DNA of 64,000 bases from Pterois miles. Its lineage: Eukaryota; Chordata; Actinopteri; Perciformes; Scorpaenidae. Position 1 is the stretch's first letter; each line of letters opens with the position of its first letter. Positions 58,420 to 64,000 of the stretch are shown here, piece by piece. The DNA lies in assembly GCA_947000775.1 (NCBI GenBank), contig CAMQGK010000297.1:1749001-1813000 (forward strand). Direction: 5' to 3'. Made by a program: the position numbers and the translations under genes. The notes below the pieces were generated by a model. It was not told the origin of the DNA. It ran no database searches and was given only the letters and a program-made list of their open reading frames with translations.

Positions 58420-58862
58420 TAGGGATGCCAGGTGATTAAAATATAAATTGTGATTAATTGCAAATTATTTACACATGTTTTATCTGTTAAAAATGTACCT
58501 TAAAGGGAGATTTGTCAAGTATTTAATAGTCTTATCCACATGGGAGTGGGCAAATATGCTGCTTTATGCAAATATACTGTATGTATATACAGTACGTATT
58601 ATTGGAAATCAATAACACAACACTATGGTACATGTCCATGTCATTAGGTACTGTATTTCACATAAAAAATATGCTCAAATCATAACATGGCAAGCTGCAG
58701 CCCGACAGACAACAACAGCTGTCAGTGTGCTGACTGGACGATGGTTGGTACCAATGGATTCCTTAGGTTTATTAGCACATTGAGCCAACTACAATCTAAA
58801 AATCACAAATTGCGTTAAATTAAATTTGCCTCAACACATCATTAACGCTTTGACAGCCCCAG
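58420..58862 (+). repeat. Interspersed teleost repeat, family T (internally deleted)
   Basis: Starts GGGATGCCAGGTGATTAAAA with ATTGTGATTAATTGCAAATT, continues through TACCTTAAAGGGAGATTTGT and GGGAGTGGGCAAATATGCTG, skips the GGTCAGAGGTCA block, and ends CGCTTTGACAGCCCC. Confidence 0.7.
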
Positions 58863-59677
58863 TCATTGTACTACAACGGATTGCACAATGAAATGCAATG
58901 TAGCCCCCTCTTTGTTCCCAACATAGATAATATATAAATAAGGCAAGGTAATTAAATTGAACAATGACTTTATTTGCCGCTTAATAATACTGTATATCCT
59001 ACATAAAACCAATGGTTTAGTTAGATAGGAACAAGGCAACAGACTGCAGGCTACAGTCACACCAGCAGCTCTGTCAGGCTGTACTTCGGTGCAGAAATGC
59101 TGCAAGCTACATGCTAAAATGCTGATGTTTAATAGGTCTAATGTTTAGCATATTTTCTTGTGTTAGCACGCTAACATTTGCTAATTAGCACCACACACAA
59201 ACAGCTGATTAGTTTTGCAAGTAATCTGCCATAAACCAAAGGATGAATAAAGGACAGGATGAATAAAATGTTTGACCTCATGGTGGCGCTAGAGGTCTGG
59301 GGATCGCCAAAGTCAGTAAGATTAATTATCTGACGGCCATAAATGTCTACACATAATTTCATGGCAGTAATCGAACCAGTAGTTGGTGAGATATTTCAGT
59401 CTGGACCAGTGACCAACTTGCTGACATTGCTAAAACCACCTTTGTATACCAGTTTCCCATCAAATGGAAGCTCCAGAAGAAGCATGTGATGTTTTTAATG
59501 TCTGTGAAACATTTTCTACACTCAAATATCCTGACATGAGATCCTACTCTGTATCATATCTGACCTCATTGCTGAGATGTTTTACTAAATTTAGCTCATG
59601 ACAACTAAGTTTAGTCCACACATTCTAATGTATTACACTTCCAAAACAAAACATAATCAGTAAAAGACAACGGTAGA

Positions 59678-59940
59678 ATGCATTGATTGATTGCACAGAT
59701 CCCAGACCATTAGCTTCCTTTCCCAAATATAGCATTGCTAAGAGGCTGTGGTGTGATCTATTGATTAGTTGTGCAGTTTGCTTGCAGGTCTGGATCCTTT
59801 GCTATATAGAATATCAACATTACGAGGCTGTGGTGCCAAGCATTGATTAGTTTTACAGTACCCCTGCAGGTCTGCATCCTTTCCCGTATTAAATATCCCC
59901 AATAAAGAGCAGTAAGTTGTAACATATTGATCAATTGTAT
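59678..59940. repeat. Degenerate ~80-bp tandem repeat, about 3.3 units
   Basis: The motif GCATTGATTGATTGCACAG recurs, with changes, at about 59681, 59758, 59839 and 59921. In the second and third units it is followed by GCAGGTCTGGATCCTTTGC / GCAGGTCTGCATCCTTTCC, and GAGGCTGTGGTG recurs at 59742 and 59824. Confidence 0.75.
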
Positions 59941-60247
59941 TCTAGGTCAATATGTTGAAAAAAATAAAACAAGAGTTTGGTGAAAGAGACTGATATGTTT
60001 TTAAGAAGTGCAGTTTTTTCAAAAGGCTCGTGGCATTTCCTCTGTATAGTATTGCTTATTTGCACAATATGCTTGTAACAACGTGTCTTATCCCAAAGCA
60101 CTTCCAATAAAGGCTGGTATTGATTAGCTCTTGACTGATTCATTAGCTATTGACAAGGACCTTGTCATTAAATTTGTCTGTTTTCAGACACAGAGACAAC
60201 TATTTCAAGTGTTTGTATGTGTGTGTGTGTGTGTGTACTTGTACAGC

Positions 60248-60497
60248 TATCTTTGTGAGGACCACTTTGAGTGTTACACAGTCAGAGTGAGGACATCTTT
60301 GGAAAGTGAGGACATTTTGGCCAATCCACACTTTCAAAGGCCTGTTTGAGCTTTCAGACTTGGTTTTGAGATTAAGGTTACAATTAGGTTAAGGTAAGGT
60401 TAGGGTAAGGGCTGGATCAGGTGTTTAGTTGTGATGGTTAAGGTTAGATTAAGGGGCTAGGGAATGCATTATGTCAATAAGTGTCCTCACAAAGATA
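60248..60497. mobile_element. MITE with 15-bp inverted repeats
   Basis: TATCTTTGTGAGGAC at the left end and GTCCTCACAAAGATA at the right end are exact inverted repeats of 15 bp. The 250-bp interior contains AAGGTTAGGGTAAGG-type telomere-like text. I recognise this arrangement as a common teleost MITE. It is preceded by a short TG run. Confidence 0.8.
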
Positions 60498-60795
60498 AGA
60501 TAAGATAAGATAAGATATTCCTTTATTAGTCCCACAGTGGGGAAATTTACACGTTACAGCAGTAATACAAATAAAATAAATTAGTATATACATAATAGAA
60601 AATAGAAAAAAGTAAAGACAGAAAAAATGTGTCCATCATATCAATGATATGATTGTACATAAAGTCCTTATTGCACTTATGTCCGGTGAGTTTGTTGTGA
60701 ATGTGACTGTGATTGTGGTTTACTGGGAGCAGTGCTGGTTGTGGAGTCTAACAGCTGCAGGCAGGAAGGACCTTCTGTAACGCTCCTTCGTACAC
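60494..60795 (-). mobile_element. LINE 3' end, severely 5'-truncated, antisense
   Basis: On the minus strand 60795-60710 encodes KERYRRSFLPAAVRLHNQH, the last residues typical of CR1/L2-group reverse transcriptase ORFs. It is followed by a 3' UTR ending AAATTTCCCCACTGTGGGAC and a (TTATC)n tail at 60521-60494. The tail merges with the right end of the adjacent MITE. Confidence 0.75.
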
Positions 60796-60808
60796 TAGAT
60801 AGACATGA

Positions 60809-60810
<2 letters not shown>

Positions 60811-60863
<53 letters not shown>
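60811..60863. repeat. (GT)26 microsatellite
   Basis: Uninterrupted GT run. Together with the CA run at 61041-61105 it forms an inverted pair. Confidence 0.96.
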
Positions 60864-60864
<1 letters not shown>

Positions 60865-61037
60865 ATGAATGTGTGTTTGTTGGAAAATGCTTTGTCAGGC
60901 CAAAGTGACTCCTCAGAGCTCAAACGCCAGATGGACGATTCTGAAGGAGGAGGCTGCTGACCAGCATCCCACTGAGCACACACATATAAAATGCACAAGC
61001 AACATTTAATACAGAGAAAGAGCACGAGGACAGGATG

Positions 61038-61040
<3 letters not shown>

Positions 61041-61105
<65 letters not shown>
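61041..61105. repeat. (CA)32 microsatellite
   Basis: Uninterrupted CA run, complementary to the GT run 177 bp upstream. Confidence 0.96.
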
Positions 61106-61108
<3 letters not shown>

Positions 61109-61699
61109 CAATGGGAGTCAATGAGCTCTAGAAGTATTAAAAGAACAAACAAACAAACATTGTAAATGTCACTTGTCCTCATGTTGCCATGCTGTTGTCT
61201 GCTTGTTGTTGCAGCCACAGGAAGCTACAAAACAACTACAAAACAAAGCAACAATTAGAATCAATCCTAAGTCTCCGGGGGAAAGTACTGAGCTGATCAA
61301 TTTTGGTATAGGAGATGAGGGCAATGTGATGCCTGTGAGCCCAGAAAGACTTTCTGCCCCACCAATCCATCACAAAAGACATTTTTTTTGTGTGTGTTAT
61401 TTTTGTGTGGTCCAGCAGTTGGCCAAACAGCTGATGTCATATAGATACAACAAGCATGGACCATCAGGAGGTGTTGAGAGTTATCAACTAATATCAAGTT
61501 GTAAAATGAAAGTTTCACCTTCAAGTTCAGCTTCCTCCTCACCATGACTGTCCAGTACAATGTGTCCATCAACACTGATCCTGAACCAATCTGTTCATTA
61601 ATCCCATGCTCAATTTGACCCTACTTAGTCTCTAAATTATTTCAGCAGAGCTGCCACTTATTCCCAACCTGAAGGAGGTAATCTACCATCTTCCAGCAG

Positions 61700-62072
61700 A
61701 GTACTGTTGATTGATTAAAATTGAGCGTGATTTATCTCAAATTAATCACACTTTTTTTTTTTTAACATTTACTTCAAGGGACCCTTTTGAAAATGGCCAC
61801 GACAGTTTTTCGCTATCAAAATTTATTTTAAGTTTGGAGGGTTATTTAACGTCCTTCACGACAAGCTAGCATGACATGATTGGTACCACTGGATTCTATA
61901 GGTTTTTTTAATTTATAGGATGCCAGTATCTTCACTCTAGCTTTAAAACTTATCCAGCTACAGCCTACGAATGGTCGTTGGCCTGTCCGATATTTAGTTG
62001 TTAATGCATCAAGGAAATTAGTGGCGTTAAAATCAATTTTTGTTAATGGATTATTATAAAGTTTGTCAGTCC
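61700..62072 (+). repeat. Interspersed teleost repeat, family T (diverged)
   Basis: GATTAAAATTGAGCGTGATT, TTCAAGGGACCCTTTTGAAA, ATGATTGGTACCACTGGATT and TCTTCACTCTAGCTTTAAAA match family T. The 3' terminus is decayed to GTTTGTCAGTCC. Confidence 0.65.
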
Positions 62073-63716
62073 TAATTGCTGCATATGGCTTCAGGAGTTG
62101 AGAAGTTGAGAATAAAGAAAACAGCTCTTATCCCTTTACAAGAGCAGAGAATAGCTCTTAATTAACAGCGCTGGCACCCTGTTTTCTTACAGTAACTGCC
62201 ACAAGATATTCAGAGACACATGGTCATCAGCCTCCTCCAAGGTTTTGGACAAACTGGGCAAACTTCCATGACCATGAGTGTTCTTTTGCTCAATCGTAAC
62301 ACAACCAGGACAGAATTTGCATTTGTCCTCCTGAATCTGACATTGTCAGTCCACAAGAGCCTCCTCTCCAGCACCCTGGCACTGCTCAGTTTTCCCAGGA
62401 CAATGAGGAGCGTCAAATTTACATGCGAAATTGGCATGCCTTTAGTGTATACCATCCACGCTGTCACACCTTTTCAACGCTGCACGGATGTCTGCACAGG
62501 GGTCTGTGCAAACTTGCAGACCTGGACAAATAATGAAATGTCCTTCATTCCAACAACTGGACCTTCACAGACGCAGCTTTCAGAGATTCCCACAAAACAA
62601 ATACCATGAAACTGCAATGCCAGTTGATTCAGCTCCATGTCATGTACTTGTGTTTTGCTATGTTTGTCCAATAAAGACAAAATGCCAAAAAAAACTTTTA
62701 TTTAAAGGGAAAGTTTTACAGGATTTTCAGACAGGTAAATATTTGGTCCAGTGCATCTTAAGTATGAAATCAAATGGTAGCAAAGATCAGTTTTGTTCCA
62801 AAAGTAAATGTTCTCGATATTTCATTTTGTATTTTGATTATGGTTAAATTTATCTTATTTCTTTATTTATGTGTTGAAGTAATACTAGTTTCGAGCCACT
62901 TGTGGGTGGGCAGTGGGATTGCAAAATAAACAATCTCCGTATTCCCTCACTTTGAATCTGAACAATGTGTGGTGGCAGACAGAGGAGAAAAGCTCAGCAG
63001 TGAAAAAGAATCATGCTTGATCTCCAAAGAGCTGAAGGCCAAAGCTAATAAGCACTTGACTAACAGATGTGTCCAGTAACAGGAGAACAGAAAAGAGCAG
63101 ACACTTTGACCTTTAGCCACAAAGATTAGACTTGGAAGGAAAAGAGAAAGAGATAAGAGGGAAATGACTCCGAGACTGAGAGGCCTTACCGAGATTTACT
63201 GAGTCCACCCTGCCAGATATAACTGAAACAAAAGTAAAGCGATGGCTGATAGTCTGAACACTTTTTATCACAGCTGTCACTTTAAATCCTAGAGACCTCC
63301 CTGGTTTGTTTCTGCCTCTATAGTGTCTGTCAAAGATCTGACTTTTATCAACCACTAAGAATAAGGTTAGGCTACAGTTAATGACAGTCAGGAGCTGTAT
63401 ACACATGTAATGATGGACAACATTACAGCTTCCCAAAAGTGAAGTCAAAACATCTCAGTTGCCCCCTGGTGCCTGGCTGCATACAAACACAAGACCTAGA
63501 ACCAGAAGACCTGTGTTTGTATCGTGTGTGAAACTAAAAGGGACTCATTGTGTCATGTCAGTCTTTAGTCACACGAGTTGTCGGTATCATCCGTCCAATG
63601 AGTTGCTAGTCAGTCAAGTTAACTTCAACCATGACCGGTTCCTAACTGTCACATCCTAACATCCTGTAAAAACTGAAGCTTATTTTGAAAGGACACTACG
63701 CATGTAATGAGCATAC

Positions 63717-63878
63717 ACCCGTTGTCCCGTTAGGGGTCACGGGGGGGCTGGAGCCGATCCCAGCTGGCAGTGGGCGAAGGCGGGGTTCACCCTGGACAGG
63801 TCTCCAGTCCATCGGAGGGCACATAGAGACAGACAACCATTCACGCTCACATTCCAACCACTGCACCGCCGTGCAGCC
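63717..63878 (+). repeat. Interspersed teleost repeat, family G (internally deleted)
   Basis: GGTCACGGGGGGGCTGGAGC, GAAGGCGGGGTTCACCCTGG and CAGACAACCATTCACGCTCA match 28228-28590. The central GGGAGGAAGCCGGAG part is deleted, joining directly to CCAACCACTGCACCGCCGTG. Confidence 0.75.
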
Positions 63879-64000
63879 CTAACAACAAGGGTATTCAAGA
63901 AATATAAAACATTGTTTGACAAAATTTACAGTCCTAAAACTGCTTTTTCAGTGACAGCAACAAAACAGTAGGACTGACAATGTTAAAAATGGTTGCGTTG

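Larger units (their letters stand above)
57990..64000. other. Sequence upstream of exon A (5' intron of the gene)
   Basis: No signal peptide, first exon or CpG-rich promoter is visible. Caspr genes have very long 5' introns, so this is probably intron. It contains family T copies, a tandem repeat, a MITE abutting a LINE end, TG/CA microsatellites and a family G fragment. 62080-63700 has several open frames with no recognised homology. Confidence 0.55.

Noticed and set aside
60355..60470. Telomere-like TTAGGG text
   Set aside because: The AGGTTAGGGT words lie inside a MITE with defined inverted ends, so this is not an interstitial telomere array.
60795..61121. Minus-strand open frames of CV and HT repeats
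   Set aside because: These are translations of the GT/CA microsatellites.
62210..62847. Overlapping open frames on both strands (85-129 codons)
   Set aside because: No recognisable family, no splice support and no codon pattern; possibly part of an unrecognised repeat.
57990..64000. Search for the first exons and promoter of the cntnap gene
   Set aside because: No minus-strand signal peptide, no family exon-2 motif and no CpG island was seen, so these lie outside the window.

Overview
This is a 64 kb piece of a ray-finned fish (probably percomorph teleost) nuclear genome. The evidence is a vertebrate multi-exon neural gene with GC-rich exons in AT-rich introns, many dinucleotide microsatellites, and several interspersed repeat families that I recognise from teleost genomes. 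No bacterial operon, CRISPR array or viral genome is visible.

One host gene fills the window. On the minus strand, sixteen exons between 57989 and 1070 splice with GT-AG junctions and matching phases into one open frame of 931 codons with no internal stop. It encodes the middle of a contactin-associated protein (Caspr/CNTNAP family, neurexin superfamily). The order is the second part of the discoidin (F5/8C) domain, laminin-G 1, laminin-G 2, EGF 1, the fibrinogen-like segment, laminin-G 3 and EGF 2. The best subfamily match from memory is CNTNAP5, with CNTNAP4 close behind. The signal peptide and the start of the discoidin domain lie beyond the right edge. Laminin-G 4, the transmembrane helix and the cytoplasmic tail lie beyond the left edge.

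Everything else is intronic or 5'-side sequence. From left to right: inverted copies of teleost repeats (2-6.6 kb); a (AC)40 microsatellite and a TTAA-flanked MITE (8.9-11 kb); a near-perfect 36-bp-arm hairpin (17.2 kb); MITE copies (13, 18-19, 21 and 25 kb); a second hairpin (26.1 kb); and a G-rich teleost repeat (28.2 kb). An array of degenerate tRNA-Leu copies with homologous spacers follows at 29.3-32.7 kb. It is interleaved with exons G and H and interrupted by a 91-bp LINE-tail insertion with a 13-bp target duplication.

The 13 kb intron at 35.8-48.7 kb is the densest transposon region. It holds a second TTAA-flanked MITE with another repeat inside it, a short retroelement with a membrane/coiled-coil ORF, and a CR1/L2-type LINE whose 3' UTR carries a complete pogo-like DNA transposon (TA target duplication, long inverted repeats, one nonsense codon in the transposase). 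The right part (51-64 kb) holds further MITEs, an agTATACTT-rich stretch, an 80-bp degenerate tandem repeat, an antisense LINE 3' end abutting a MITE, and a TG/CA microsatellite pair in inverted orientation.

The candidates most worth following are the tRNA-Leu array, the retroelement with the uncharacterised membrane ORF, and the nested LINE/pogo locus. All family names are from sequence reading and memory; no database search was run.
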